NCBI GenBank assembly: GCA_964540415.1
Contig: CAZIMM010000002.1
Location: 1-64,000, forward strand
From: CAZIMM01 sp964540415
GTDB lineage: Bacteria > Bacillota > Clostridia > Oscillospirales > Acutalibacteraceae
Reading direction: 5' to 3'
DNA: 64,000 nucleotides
This document shows positions 17,160-26,009 of the stretch, piece by piece. Below the pieces are notes generated by a model, which was given only the letters and a program-made list of their open reading frames with translations, did no database searches and was not told the DNA's origin. The position numbers were made by a program, and so were the translations under genes. Positions within the stretch are counted from its first letter, which is position 1. Each line of letters starts with the position of its first letter.

Positions 17160-18353
17160 TTATTTGTCTGCAAGGGCGACAATGCCGGGGAGAGGCTTGC
17201 CCTCAAGGAACTCGAGAGTTGCGCCGCCGCCGGTGGAGATGTGTGACATTCTGTCGGCAAATCCGAGCTTCTCAACAGCCGCAACGGAGTCTCCGCCGCC
17301 GACAATCGAGATTGCTCCGGATTCCGCAACGGCATTTGCAACGGCGATTGTGCCGGAGGCGAATGCGTCCCATTCGGAAACGCCCATGGGTCCGTTCCAG
17401 ATAACGGTCTTTGCGTTCTTGATTGCATCTGCAAAAAGATTCTGGGACTTCGGTCCGATATCAAGACCCATCCATCCCTCGGGGATATCGTCGGAATTGA
17501 CAACCATGCTCTCGGTGTCCGCTTTGTATTCCTTGCCGACCTTGTTGTCAACCGGGATGAGGAATTCAACGCCTTTTTCTTTCGCGCTGTTCATGATGTC
17601 AAGAGCAAGGCCGAGTTTGTCTTCTTCGCAAAGTGAGCTGCCGGTCATATGACCGAGGGCTCTCATGAAAGTGTAAGCCATAGCGCCGCCGATGATGAGC
17701 GTGTCAACACTGTTGAGCAGGTTTGTGATAACACCGATTTTGTCCGAAACCTTTGCACCGCCGAGGATGGCGACGAACGGCCTTTCGGGGTCGGCGAGTG
17801 CCTTGCCCATATAGTCAATTTCCTTCTGAATGAGCAGGCCGCAGGCGCTCGGCAAAAACTCCGCAACACCGGCTGTGGAGCAATGTGCCCTGTGGACTGT
17901 TCCGAAAGCGTCACTGACAAATATTTCCGCAAGCGATGCGAACTGTTTTGACAGCTCAACGTTGTTTTTCTGTTCGCCTGCCTCAAAGCGTACGTTTTCA
18001 AGCAGCATTGCTTCGCCGTCTTTGAGCGAAGAAGCAAGAGCCTTTGCACTGTCGCCGACAACGTCCGATGCCATTTTTACTTCAATACCCAGCAGCTCCG
18101 AGAGCCTTGCACAAACGGGCTTGAGCGAAAAAGCTTCTTCGTAGCCTGTGCCGGAGGGTCTGCCCAGGTGAGAGCAAAGAATAACCTTTGCACCGTTTTC
18201 AAGCAGGTATTTAATTGTGGGCAGGGCGGCGACGATTCTTGTGTCGTTTTGAATAACGCCGTCCTTGATGGGAACATTGAAATCGCAGCGCACGAGCACC
18301 TTTTTGGCGGAAACCTGCAAATCCTTAACCGAAACCTTGTTAAGTGCGTCCAT
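17160..18353 (-). CDS. pgk: Phosphoglycerate kinase
   Basis: Makes ATP from 1,3-bisphosphoglycerate. [10 protein letters not shown] (residues about 19-28), LGRPSG, the hinge [11 protein letters not shown] and the C-terminal nucleotide loop [11 protein letters not shown] are intact. 397 residues, typical. The start is placed at ATG 18353 on homology, although the nearest AAAGGA is about 12 bp away; an in-frame ATG at 18383 would add ten residues. First gene of a minus-strand glycolytic unit. gapA, usually upstream of pgk, is not here. Confidence 0.96.
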   Translation of the reverse strand: MDALNKVSVKDLQVSAKKVLVRCDFNVPIKDGVIQNDTRIVAALPTIKYLLENGAKVILCSHLGRPSGTGYEEAFSLKPVCARLSELLGIEVKMASDVVGDSAKALASSLKDGEAMLLENVRFEAGEQKNNVELSKQFASLAEIFVSDAFGTVHRAHCSTAGVAEFLPSACGLLIQKEIDYMGKALADPERPFVAILGGAKVSDKIGVITNLLNSVDTLIIGGAMAYTFMRALGHMTGSSLCEEDKLGLALDIMNSAKEKGVEFLIPVDNKVGKEYKADTESMVVNSDDIPEGWMGLDIGPKSQNLFADAIKNAKTVIWNGPMGVSEWDAFASGTIAVANAVAESGAISIVGGGDSVAAVEKLGFADRMSHISTGGGATLEFLEGKPLPGIVALADK

Positions 18354-18430
18354 TTGTTGAATACATCCTTTCGCGTCTTTCATACTGCTGTGACAAAAAC
18401 TGTTAATTGTCGGTCACATTACAATACCGT

Positions 18431-18459
18431 ATTGTATACCAAAACTTTCTTTTTTACAA
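18431..18459 (-). promoter_or_regulatory. Candidate promoter of the pgk-tpiA-gpmI unit
   Basis: Minus strand TTGTAA (18459-18454), 17 bp spacer, TACAAT (18436-18431). It lies about 78 bp upstream of the pgk ATG. Confidence 0.6.
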
Positions 18460-18557
18460 TAGCAAATAAGTTTGTTAATTAACATCCGCAGAGTGATATT
18501 TTTGTCTAAAGCGCTAAAAATATTCGGGTTTTCTTTGAAAAGTGTTCATTTATGACA

Positions 18558-18586
18558 TTGACTAAACCAAAAGCCGCGCATATAAT
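18558..18586 (+). promoter_or_regulatory. Strong sigma-A promoter of serC
   Basis: TTGACT (18558-18563), 17 bp spacer, TATAAT (18581-18586), 44 bp before the serC ATG. Confidence 0.85.
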
Positions 18587-18630
18587 ATGAAACATAGGTT
18601 TTTCTAAATGAAAATCGGAGGTATAAGCAA

Positions 18631-19713
18631 ATGTCCAGAGTATTCAATTTTTCGGCGGGTCCGTCAATGTTGCCGGAATCCGTTCTCAACAGAGCCGCGG
18701 CGGAAATGCTCGACTATAAGGGCAGCGGACAGTCGGTTATGGAGATGTCACACCGCTCAAAGGTTTTTGAAGGAATTCTTGCCGAGGCAAAGGCACTCAT
18801 GAAAGAGCTCCTCAACGTGCCGGATGATTACAGTATCCTGTTCCTTCAGGGCGGCGCGTCCACACAGTTTGCTGCAATTCCTCTCAACTTTCTTAACGGC
18901 TCCGGAAAAGCAGATTACGTTCTCACCGGTCAGTTCTCCACAAAAGCATTCAAAGAAGCGCAGAAGTACGGCAACGTGCGCGAGGTTGCATCGTCAAAGG
19001 ATAAAACCTTCTCCTATATTCCGAAGCTCACGAGAGCGGATTTTGACCCTGAGGCGGATTATGTCTACATCTGCTTTAACAACACAGTTTACGGCACAAC
19101 CTATAAATACATCCCCGACACCGGCAGCGTTCCGCTTTTTGCGGACATTTCTTCCTGCTTTCTTTCGGAGCCGATGGATGTTTCAAAATTCGGCCTCGTT
19201 TACGGCGGTGCGCAGAAGAACGTCGCACCTGCCGGCCTGACAATCGTCATCGTCCGCAACGACCTTCTCGGCAACGCAAGGGATGTCACCCCGTCCATGC
19301 TTGACTACAAGATAATGGCTGATAACGATTCACTTTACAACACACCGCCGTGCTATTCGATTTATATGTGCAAGCTGGTTCTTGAATGGATAAAGAACCT
19401 CGGCGGTCTTGAGGCAATGAAGGCACACAACCTCAAAAAGGCGCTTGTGCTCTATGATTACCTTGACTCAAGCGAGCTGTTCAAGGCTCCGGTTGTCAAG
19501 GAAGACAGGTCAATGATGAACGTCACATTTGTAACGGGCGATGCCGACAAGGATGCAAAGTTCATTGCTCAGGCAGCGCAGGCGGGCTTTGTCAACATCA
19601 AGGGCCACCGCTCCGTCGGCGGCATGAGAGCTTCCATCTATAACGCGATGCCTGTTGAAGGCGTCGAGAAGCTTGTCGATTTCATGGCAGAGTTTGAAAA
19701 AAATAATAAGTAA
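18631..19713 (+). CDS. serC: Phosphoserine aminotransferase
   Basis: PLP-dependent class V aminotransferase, second step of serine synthesis (also used in B6 synthesis in some bacteria). N-terminal FNFSAGPSMLPESVL, FLQGGASTQFA, and the PLP-lysine region LVYGGAQKNVAPAG (lysine near residue 197) are present; the C-terminal GHRSVGGMRASIYNA is typical. 360 residues. CGGAGG precedes ATG by 9 bp. serA follows 16 bp downstream. Confidence 0.97.
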   Translation: MSRVFNFSAGPSMLPESVLNRAAAEMLDYKGSGQSVMEMSHRSKVFEGILAEAKALMKELLNVPDDYSILFLQGGASTQFAAIPLNFLNGSGKADYVLTGQFSTKAFKEAQKYGNVREVASSKDKTFSYIPKLTRADFDPEADYVYICFNNTVYGTTYKYIPDTGSVPLFADISSCFLSEPMDVSKFGLVYGGAQKNVAPAGLTIVIVRNDLLGNARDVTPSMLDYKIMADNDSLYNTPPCYSIYMCKLVLEWIKNLGGLEAMKAHNLKKALVLYDYLDSSELFKAPVVKEDRSMMNVTFVTGDADKDAKFIAQAAQAGFVNIKGHRSVGGMRASIYNAMPVEGVEKLVDFMAEFEKNNK

Positions 19714-19729
19714 CACGGAGCTGACAGAT

Positions 19730-20884
19730 ATGTTTGAAATTCTCACCCTCAACAAAATAGCAAAGTGCGGAACGGAAAAATTCGGCGGCGAATACAATTG
19801 CTCGGAAAATGCTTCGGCACCCGATGCAATCATGGTGCGCTCAGCCGCAATGCACGAAATGGATTTTGCTGACAACACTCTCGCAATTGCGAGGGCGGGC
19901 GCGGGTGTTAACAACATTCCGATTGAAAAATGCACACAAAGCGGAATCGCCGTTTTCAACACCCCCGGCGCAAACGCAAACGCCGTCAAGGAGCTTATTC
20001 TGTGCGCACTGCTCATGACCTCCCGCAAAATTCCCGCGGCAATGGAATGGTGTGCGGGGCTTAAGGGCGAGGGTGACGCGGTCGGCAAGCTTGTTGAAAA
20101 AGGCAAGAGCGCTTTTGCAGGCCCCGAAATCATGGGCAAGACGCTCGGAGTTGTCGGCCTCGGCGCAATCGGCGCTCTCGTTGCAAACGATGCGGCAAAG
20201 CTCGGAATGAATGTTGTCGGTTATGACCCGTTCCTGAGTGTCAGGGGAGCGCTTGCGCTGTCTCCCGAAATCAAGGTTGTCGAAAAGCTTGACGAATTGT
20301 TCGCTGTCTGCGATTATCTGACCCTGCACGTTCCGCTCAACGATTCCACCAGGAGCACTGTCAGCGCAGCAAGCATTGCAAAGATGAAGGACGGAGTTCG
20401 TATTCTCAACTTTGCAAGAGGCGAGCTGGTTGATTCGCAGGATATTGTTGAAGCAGTCAACAGCGGAAAGGTCGCGGCATACGCCACCGATTTCCCGACC
20501 GATGCCCAGCTTCAGACCCCCGGAATAATCGCCATTCCCCATCTCGGCGCATCAACCCCCGAATCCGAGGACAATTGCGCGGTTATGGCCGCTCTCGAAT
20601 TAAAGGCTTATCTTGAAAAGGGCGAAACAGTGAATTCCGTCAATCTTCCCCCCGTGGTACTGCCTGCGGTCAAAAACGCCCGCATTTGCGTTATCGGCTC
20701 ACAGGAAGCTGTCGGAGAGGCGACTGCCGTGCTTTCAAAAATCAACACAACAATGCTCACCTCCGTCGCAGGCAGGGGAGTGTCATATCTTGCAGCCGAC
20801 ATTGACGATACAGCTGCCGCGGAGTCTGCTGCAGGTGAGCTGAGACTGCTTCCCGGAGTTATCCGCGTCAGAGTTATCAAATGA
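19730..20884 (+). CDS. serA: D-3-phosphoglycerate dehydrogenase
   Basis: First step of serine synthesis, NAD-dependent oxidation of 3-phosphoglycerate. The Rossmann motif VVGLGAIGALV lies near residue 143; the catalytic region includes FARGELVD and PHLGASTPESEDNC. A short C-terminal domain of about 70 residues (ARICVIGSQEAVGEA... to VIRVRVIK) is ACT-like, giving 384 residues, shorter than long-form SerA. ATG at 19730 has GGAG about 10 bp upstream. The stop overlaps the next ATG (ATGA). serC-serA form a serine-synthesis operon; the HAD protein downstream could supply the phosphatase step. Confidence 0.94.
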   Translation: MFEILTLNKIAKCGTEKFGGEYNCSENASAPDAIMVRSAAMHEMDFADNTLAIARAGAGVNNIPIEKCTQSGIAVFNTPGANANAVKELILCALLMTSRKIPAAMEWCAGLKGEGDAVGKLVEKGKSAFAGPEIMGKTLGVVGLGAIGALVANDAAKLGMNVVGYDPFLSVRGALALSPEIKVVEKLDELFAVCDYLTLHVPLNDSTRSTVSAASIAKMKDGVRILNFARGELVDSQDIVEAVNSGKVAAYATDFPTDAQLQTPGIIAIPHLGASTPESEDNCAVMAALELKAYLEKGETVNSVNLPPVVLPAVKNARICVIGSQEAVGEATAVLSKINTTMLTSVAGRGVSYLAADIDDTAAAESAAGELRLLPGVIRVRVIK

Positions 20885-21711
20885 AAACTCTGTATGTTTC
20901 AGACCTCGACGGCACATTGCTGACGCCGGATATCGAGGTGTCGGATTTCACCGCGGAGACCCTCAATCGCCTTATCGCAAGGGGATTGAACTTCAGCGTC
21001 GCAACTGCGCGAACCGCATTCACAGTGATGCCCATTTTGAATAAAATCAATCTCAACGTGCCGCTTATTTTGATGAACGGCACTGTTGTTTTTGATGCGC
21101 AAAAAAGGGAATACCTGAAGACGGATTACCTGCCGGAAACGGCCGCGCAGGCACTTTTCGAAACGTTGAAAAAGAACAACGCGTCCGGCTTTGTTTATGT
21201 CATTGAGGACGGTGTACTCAAATCCTGTTATGAAAAGCTCGACAATGAGCACTCACGGGTGTTCATGGAGGAGCGCAAAAAGAAATACAGCAAAAGCTTC
21301 ACAAAGCTGGAAAGCTATTCGGTCATCAATAAGGGAAATATTGTTTTTTTCTCCTATGCCGACACTTTTGAAAAGGTTTCTCCGATTAAGGAGGAGCTTG
21401 AGAAGCGGGATGATCTGCATGTGGAGTTTTATCACGACATTTACGCCGACGGAATGTGGTTTCTCGAGGTCTGCAATCCCGCAGCGTCAAAGAGGTCGGC
21501 GCTCGATTTTCTGCGGGCTTACGGCGGTTACGAAAAGGTGGTCAGCTTCGGAGACAATCTCAACGATGTCCCGCTTTTTTCGGGCAGTGATGTTTCCTGC
21601 GCAATGGCAAACGCAAAGCCGGGCGCAATAGAGAAAGCGGACTTTGTTATTCTCGGCAACGACCGTGACGGTGTTGCAAGATGGATTGAGGAGGACTTCG
21701 CAAATGGCTGA
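20881..21711 (+). CDS. Cof-type HAD-IIB phosphatase
   Basis: Haloacid-dehalogenase phosphatase with a IIB cap. Motif I DLDGTLLT (residues 8-15, nucleophile Asp), a Thr/Ser motif II region and motif IV FGDNLNDVPLF (near residue 223) are intact. 276 residues. It overlaps the serA stop by 4 bp, so it is translationally coupled. This location suggests a phosphoserine phosphatase-type role, but Cof-type enzymes usually act on sugar phosphates or FMN, so that is inference. Confidence 0.9.
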   Translation: MKTLYVSDLDGTLLTPDIEVSDFTAETLNRLIARGLNFSVATARTAFTVMPILNKINLNVPLILMNGTVVFDAQKREYLKTDYLPETAAQALFETLKKNNASGFVYVIEDGVLKSCYEKLDNEHSRVFMEERKKKYSKSFTKLESYSVINKGNIVFFSYADTFEKVSPIKEELEKRDDLHVEFYHDIYADGMWFLEVCNPAASKRSALDFLRAYGGYEKVVSFGDNLNDVPLFSGSDVSCAMANAKPGAIEKADFVILGNDRDGVARWIEEDFANG

Positions 21712-22852
21712 ACAGAGCTGTCCTCACAGCAAAAAATGCGGCGGCTGCCAGCTGAGCAACATGACCTATGAAAAGCAGCTGAAATTCAAGCAGGTCAAGG
21801 TGTCGCGCCTTCTGCAAAAATACAGGCGTGTGCGTCCGATAATCGGTATGGACAATCCTACGCATTACCGCTGCAAGGTGCAGGCGGCGTTCGGCACAAC
21901 GCGCTCCGGCAAAATAATTTCCGGAGTTTATCAGTCGGGCACACACAGCATTGTCTGTGTGGACAGCTGCATGATTGAAGACGAAAAGTCGGATGAAATC
22001 ATTGTCACGGTGCGCACTCTTCTGGGAAAATTTCGCCTGACAGCTTACAATGAGCGCACAGGTGAGGGCTTTTTGCGGCACGTTCTTGTCAGACGCGGAC
22101 ACAACAGCGGCGAAATAATGGTTGTGCTTGTCACGGCGACGCCGATGTTCCCGTCGCGGAAAAACTTTGTCGGGGCTTTGCTGAAGGCACACCCGGAAAT
22201 CACCACAATCGTGCAGAACATAAATTCCGCGGCGACAAGTCTTGTTCTGGGCAAAAGCCAGAGGATTCTTTACGGCAACGGAACAATTGAGGACAGTCTG
22301 TGCGGCTGTGTTTTTCGTATTTCACCTGCCTCGTTTTATCAGATAAATCCGAGTCAGACCGAAATCCTATATTCAAAGGCCGTTGAATTCGCCGGGCTCA
22401 CAGGGAGTGAAACTGTGATTGACGCTTATTGCGGAGTCGGCACAATCGGGCTTATCGCGGCAAAAAGCGCAGACAGGGTAATCGGTGTTGAACTGAATGA
22501 AGACGCGGTGCGGGACGCAAGGGCAAACGCAAAGCGCAACGCAATCGAAAACGCCTCGTTTTTCTGCGCCGACGCCGGAGAATTCATGTCCGGCATGGCG
22601 GATGCCGGTGAACGGGCTCAGGTTGTTTTCATGGACCCTCCGAGGGCGGGCAGCAGCGAAAAGTTTCTGTCCTCGCTTAAAAAGCTTTCGCCGGACAGGG
22701 TGGTGTATATCTCCTGCAACCCCGAAACTCTCGAGCGTGATTTGCAGAGCCTGACAAAGAAATCATACACCGTAACGGCAATTCAGCCGGTTGATATGTT
22801 CCCGTACACACACCACATCGAGGTTGTGGTTCTGCTTACAAAGATTAAATAA
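21704..22852 (+). CDS. rlmD: RlmD/TrmA-type class I RNA m5U methyltransferase
   Basis: SAM-dependent 23S rRNA (uracil-5-)-methyltransferase. The N-terminal CPHSKKCGGC supplies an iron-sulfur cysteine set; there is no obvious TRAM domain, so it is shorter (382 residues) than many homologues. Motif I DAYCGVGTIGL, motif IV FMDPPRAGSSEKF and the catalytic-Cys motif VYISCNPETLERD are intact. ATG at 21704 has GGAGG 9 bp upstream and overlaps the HAD stop by 8 bp. Which uridine (747, 1939 or both) is modified cannot be told; Firmicutes enzymes of this type (RlmCD) can do both. Confidence 0.9.
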   Translation: MAEQSCPHSKKCGGCQLSNMTYEKQLKFKQVKVSRLLQKYRRVRPIIGMDNPTHYRCKVQAAFGTTRSGKIISGVYQSGTHSIVCVDSCMIEDEKSDEIIVTVRTLLGKFRLTAYNERTGEGFLRHVLVRRGHNSGEIMVVLVTATPMFPSRKNFVGALLKAHPEITTIVQNINSAATSLVLGKSQRILYGNGTIEDSLCGCVFRISPASFYQINPSQTEILYSKAVEFAGLTGSETVIDAYCGVGTIGLIAAKSADRVIGVELNEDAVRDARANAKRNAIENASFFCADAGEFMSGMADAGERAQVVFMDPPRAGSSEKFLSSLKKLSPDRVVYISCNPETLERDLQSLTKKSYTVTAIQPVDMFPYTHHIEVVVLLTKIK

Positions 22853-22872
22853 AACAGCAAGAGGCGTACCTG

Positions 22873-23634
22873 ATGAAAAAGCACGGAAAAAAAACTGCGG
22901 ACACAAAAAAAGTGAAGGAAAAGGGCTTTGCTCATTCTGTCGCGTCGGCGTTTCCCTATACGATACCGGTTATGGCGGGATATCTGTTCATCGGCTTTGC
23001 TTTCGGAGTCATGTTCCAGGAAAAGGGATATAACTTTTTGTGGGCGGGTCTTGCAAGCCTCCTGATTTATGCAGGAAGCGGACAGTATCTTGCCGTGAAT
23101 TTTTTCTTGCCCGGTGTGAGCTTCCTTCAAATAATTTTCCTTGAGTTCATGCTCAATGTGCGCCACATATTTTTCGGCCTTTCAATGCTTGAACGCTTCG
23201 GCAAGATGGGCAAAAAGAGACCGTACATGATTTTCTCTCTGACCGATGAAACATATTCCCTGTTCTGCCTGACAAAAATTCCGAAGGACGTTGACGAAAA
23301 CACTTTCATGCTCGCAATTGCGATGATGAATCAGAGCTATTGGATAATCGGTTCAATGATAGGAGCGGTTGTCGGTTCGGCAATCGCGTTCAATACAACC
23401 GGAATTGATTTTGCAATGACCGCGCTTTTTGTCGTGATTTTCGTGGAACAGTGGCTGACAAGCGAAAAGCATCTTCCCGCACTGATAGGAATCGGAAGCG
23501 CACTGCTCTGTCTGATTGCTTTCGGGCAGACAAATTTCATTCTTCCGTCAATGGCATGCATCGCAATTCTGCTGCTGTCCTGCAAAAAAATAATTGAACC
23601 GAAAAAGGAAGGAGAGATGAGCGATGCCGATTAG
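22873..23634 (+). CDS. azlC: AzlC family branched-chain amino acid exporter subunit
   Basis: Large membrane subunit of the AzlCD exporter, which excretes branched-chain amino acids or analogues. The family core AFPYTIPVMAGYLFIGFAFGVMFQEKG is near the N-terminus; several hydrophobic helices follow. 253 residues with a lysine-rich N-terminus (MKKHGKKTADTKKVKEKG). GAGG lies 8 bp before ATG. The stop overlaps azlD by 11 bp. Confidence 0.92.
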   Translation: MKKHGKKTADTKKVKEKGFAHSVASAFPYTIPVMAGYLFIGFAFGVMFQEKGYNFLWAGLASLLIYAGSGQYLAVNFFLPGVSFLQIIFLEFMLNVRHIFFGLSMLERFGKMGKKRPYMIFSLTDETYSLFCLTKIPKDVDENTFMLAIAMMNQSYWIIGSMIGAVVGSAIAFNTTGIDFAMTALFVVIFVEQWLTSEKHLPALIGIGSALLCLIAFGQTNFILPSMACIAILLLSCKKIIEPKKEGEMSDAD

Positions 23635-23965
23635 TGTCGGAAAGTCCTTGCTTGTGATTGCCGTAACGGCATTGACAGTGTTTTTTACAAGAGCCATTCC
23701 GTTCATCTTCTTTCCGAAAGGCAGAAAAATTCCTCCCATTGTTCAGTATCTCGGAAAGGTTCTTCCGCCGGCTGTGATGGGAATGCTCGTGGTTTACTGC
23801 CTGAAAGCGGTCAATCCTCTCGGCTACCCGTACGGTTTGCCGGAGGCAATTGCAATTGTCGTTGTGGTTGCGCTGCACGCATGGAAGCGTAACAATCTGC
23901 TGAGCATCGGGGTCGGAACGGTTCTGTATATGGTTTTGGTTCAGGTGGTGTTCATACCGCGCTGA
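23624..23965 (+). CDS. azlD: AzlD family branched-chain amino acid exporter subunit
   Basis: Small partner of AzlC; 113 residues with about four hydrophobic segments and the family feature TRAIPFIFF. Overlaps azlC by 11 bp, consistent with stoichiometric production. Last gene of the serC-serA-HAD-rlmD-azlCD run. No clear terminator follows before the next promoter. Confidence 0.92.
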   Translation: MPISVGKSLLVIAVTALTVFFTRAIPFIFFPKGRKIPPIVQYLGKVLPPAVMGMLVVYCLKAVNPLGYPYGLPEAIAIVVVVALHAWKRNNLLSIGVGTVLYMVLVQVVFIPR

Positions 23966-24033
23966 AAAGCTCACTCCTGACTGTGCGCTCATTCCGAATA
24001 AATCCGGGAAAGCATTCAATTTTGAAATTGCTA

Positions 24034-24062
24034 TTGACAGCAGGAGGAATTTATTGTAATAT
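24034..24062 (+). promoter_or_regulatory. Candidate promoter of the Cys/His-repeat lipoprotein
   Basis: Perfect -35 TTGACA (24034-24039), 17 bp spacer, TAATAT (24057-24062). A second -10-like TATAAT is at 24070-24075 without a -35. It leaves a leader of about 110 nt before the ATG. Confidence 0.55.
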
Positions 24063-24116
24063 CATTATGTATAATATTGAACATACATATATTTCGAAAA
24101 GGGGATATTTGGGCAG

Positions 24117-24170
24117 ATGATGTGCCTGCGGCGCATTCTCCCAAACACGGCATATGCCGGAAAGGGTTGA
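24117..24170 (+). CDS. Possible 17-codon leader peptide (uORF)
   Basis: Frame MMCLRRILPNTAYAGKG followed by TGA lies in the leader of the repeat lipoprotein gene and ends 9 bp before its ATG. An AGGGGAT at 24099-24105 could be its ribosome binding site (spacing long, ~11 nt). The AAAGGG inside its last codons is the only visible Shine-Dalgarno for the main gene, so ribosomes finishing the uORF would sit on it. Could be chance. Confidence 0.25.
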   Translation: MMCLRRILPNTAYAGKG

Positions 24171-24179
24171 TAATTAACA

Positions 24180-25178
24180 ATGAAAAAGCGCGGTTTGATT
24201 TTGGTATGTACCTTGTTGTTGCTGCTTTCATTCGGCTGCGGTGCAACTCCCGCTCAGTCGGATAAAACGACGAACGGCGATGATACTACGGATAACAATG
24301 CATCGACAACAGTCGGTGACAAAGCAAACGTTGCGGTTACGACGGAGTGGGAAACTCTTGCGCCGACCGGCGAAGCAACAACAGCCGGAGAAACAACCGT
24401 CGCTCAGACGACAAAGTGTGACCATGAATTCCTTGACCCCAACTGCCAGCGCCCCGTAACCTGCAAAAAGTGCGGAGCGACCCGCGGCAAAGTCGGCGTT
24501 CACGAATTCCTCTTTGCAACGTGCTACCGTGAAAAGGTCTGCAAGGTCTGCGGTTATGTTGCAAGCGGAAAGATTGACCATATCTATTCCGAGGCAACCT
24601 GCACCAAGCCCGCAACCTGCATTATGTGCGGTTTAACCAAAGGTGATGTTCTGCCGCATGATCTGACGGATGCAACCTGCACCTCTCCGAGAAGATGCCG
24701 CAACTGTCATTACTATGTTCCCAACTCAGAACTCGGGCACGATTACACCGAGGCAACCTGTGACGAACCCGCAACCTGCAGAAGATGCGGCAAAGTCAGA
24801 GGAGGCACTCTTAAGCATACATTTGAGTTTTCCTGCATGAAGGGTCAGTACTGCACAAAGTGCGGTTATGTTGTACCCGGTACGTTCGGGCATGATTTCA
24901 AAGCGGCAACCTGCACAACTCCGAAAGTTTGTGTCAACTGCGGAGAGACCAGAGGCTCCGCGTTGGGTCATACTAGTGCCGGCCCCGCAACCTGCACCTC
25001 TCCCGAGGTGTGCAGAACCTGCGGAAAGACAATCAGCAAGGCACTGGGGCACAACTACATTGCCGCAACCTGCATGACTCCGAAAACCTGCGTGCGCTGC
25101 GGTGCAACTGTCGGTTCACCTGTCAAGCACAAGTATGTTAACGGATATTGCACAATGTGCGGAAGTCCTAAGGTTTAA
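24180..25178 (+). CDS. Lipoprotein with nine tandem Cys/His (CxxCG) repeats
   Basis: Unrecognised exported protein, 332 residues. A lipoprotein signal (LLLLLSFGCG, lipid Cys at residue 20) is followed by a Thr/Ala/Glu-rich linker (about 22-78). Then come nine full repeats of about 28 residues with pattern H-x-[FY/L]-x-x-A-T-C-x-x-P-x-x-C-x-x-C-G and a tenth partial one (HKYVNGYCTMCG). Examples: HIYSEATCTKPATCIMCG, HDYTEATCDEPATCRRCG, HNYIAATCMTPKTCVRCG. Each unit carries one His and three Cys, enough for one zinc or for disulfides. Own promoter; possible terminator after it. A surface metal-binding or redox protein or a repetitive adhesive stalk are guesses. Confidence 0.8.
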   Translation: MKKRGLILVCTLLLLLSFGCGATPAQSDKTTNGDDTTDNNASTTVGDKANVAVTTEWETLAPTGEATTAGETTVAQTTKCDHEFLDPNCQRPVTCKKCGATRGKVGVHEFLFATCYREKVCKVCGYVASGKIDHIYSEATCTKPATCIMCGLTKGDVLPHDLTDATCTSPRRCRNCHYYVPNSELGHDYTEATCDEPATCRRCGKVRGGTLKHTFEFSCMKGQYCTKCGYVVPGTFGHDFKAATCTTPKVCVNCGETRGSALGHTSAGPATCTSPEVCRTCGKTISKALGHNYIAATCMTPKTCVRCGATVGSPVKHKYVNGYCTMCGSPKV

Positions 25179-25207
25179 ACTCTTTCAATTCCGTTTTATT
25201 AACAGCG

Positions 25208-25240
25208 CCCCATGCATATCATTGCAGGGGGTGTTTTTTT
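25208..25240 (+). terminator. Hairpin plus T-run after the repeat lipoprotein gene, overlapping the next gene's start
   Basis: CCCC-a-TGC (25208-25215) pairs with GCA-g-GGGG (25224-25231) around an 8 nt loop, followed by seven Ts (25234-25240). The 3' arm AGGGGGTG is also the only ribosome-binding-site-like sequence for the next gene (TTG at 25239). Confidence 0.5.
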
Positions 25241-25973
25241 GTTTTGTACTGTTAACATAGCTGACTTTCAGCGCACGGCGCGGCTGCACAGAAGCTGTGC
25301 CGTAAAAAGAATATGTCCGCAGGGTTTGCCCGAATTCAGAGCAATTGAGCTGAACTGCTCAAAACGCACCGTTGACTGGCACAGGGTGGCGAGGCTTGCA
25401 CAGCCTTTTGAAAATGCCGTGCTGCTCCAAAAGGGGCTTTCTCTGCCCGAAGACTGCGGAATGACCGTGTTCGAGCCGGCGGTTCTGCCGCTCAAGGCTG
25501 CCCTTTTTAATGCAGTTGAGCGTTTGGGAGAGTGCCGTGTGCCTCCGGTCAAAAGGCGGATATGTGTTGTTGACCCGATGGGAATTCTGCCGGATTACAT
25601 AGACCTGATTATGCCGCTCGCCGCTGTGGTACGGGTTGTGACAAACACACCCGAACTCTACATCACCGCGGTGCACAGGGTTATGGAAAACTTCGGTGCA
25701 GCACTTCCTCTGACTGCAAGCGCGGCTGTGATTTCCGACAGCCATGCCGTAATAACCGCGCACAGCGAAAAAGTCCGTTGTCTGCCCGGCACGCTTGTCT
25801 TTTCCGCCGATGAAGATGACGGCACGGTGCCTCTGCCGGTTTACACTTTGCCGGAAAGGTTTGCCGCGGTTTGTTCTGCAAAGACCGATCATTTTCTGTT
25901 CGCCTGCGCACTGCACGAGCTGTGCGGGGTCAGCGAGAGAGAGTTGTATCACATGCCCGACTCCGTAATATAA
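25239..25973 (+). CDS. Protein of unknown function, about 244 residues
   Basis: Not recognised. No signal peptide or membrane helix; mixed alpha/beta composition with several Cys and a central segment RRICVVDPMGILPDYIDLIMPLAAVVRVVTN that could be a beta-strand/turn of a nucleotide- or ligand-binding fold. The start is uncertain: TTG 25239 follows GGGGGTG by 5 nt, while the ATG at 25212 lies inside the hairpin loop region with no Shine-Dalgarno. It ends 36 bp before a P-loop ATPase gene and is probably cotranscribed with it, so the two may act together. Confidence 0.65.
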   Translation: MFCTVNIADFQRTARLHRSCAVKRICPQGLPEFRAIELNCSKRTVDWHRVARLAQPFENAVLLQKGLSLPEDCGMTVFEPAVLPLKAALFNAVERLGECRVPPVKRRICVVDPMGILPDYIDLIMPLAAVVRVVTNTPELYITAVHRVMENFGAALPLTASAAVISDSHAVITAHSEKVRCLPGTLVFSADEDDGTVPLPVYTLPERFAAVCSAKTDHFLFACALHELCGVSERELYHMPDSVI

Positions 25974-26009
25974 TAAGGCATAAGGCTATTTACAGAAAGG
26001 CGGAGAAAA

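Noticed and set aside
24420..25178. CRISPR-like or satellite repeat in the Cys-rich gene
   Set aside because: Periodicity of about 84 bp comes from coding repeats in one open frame with diverged DNA and no spacers.
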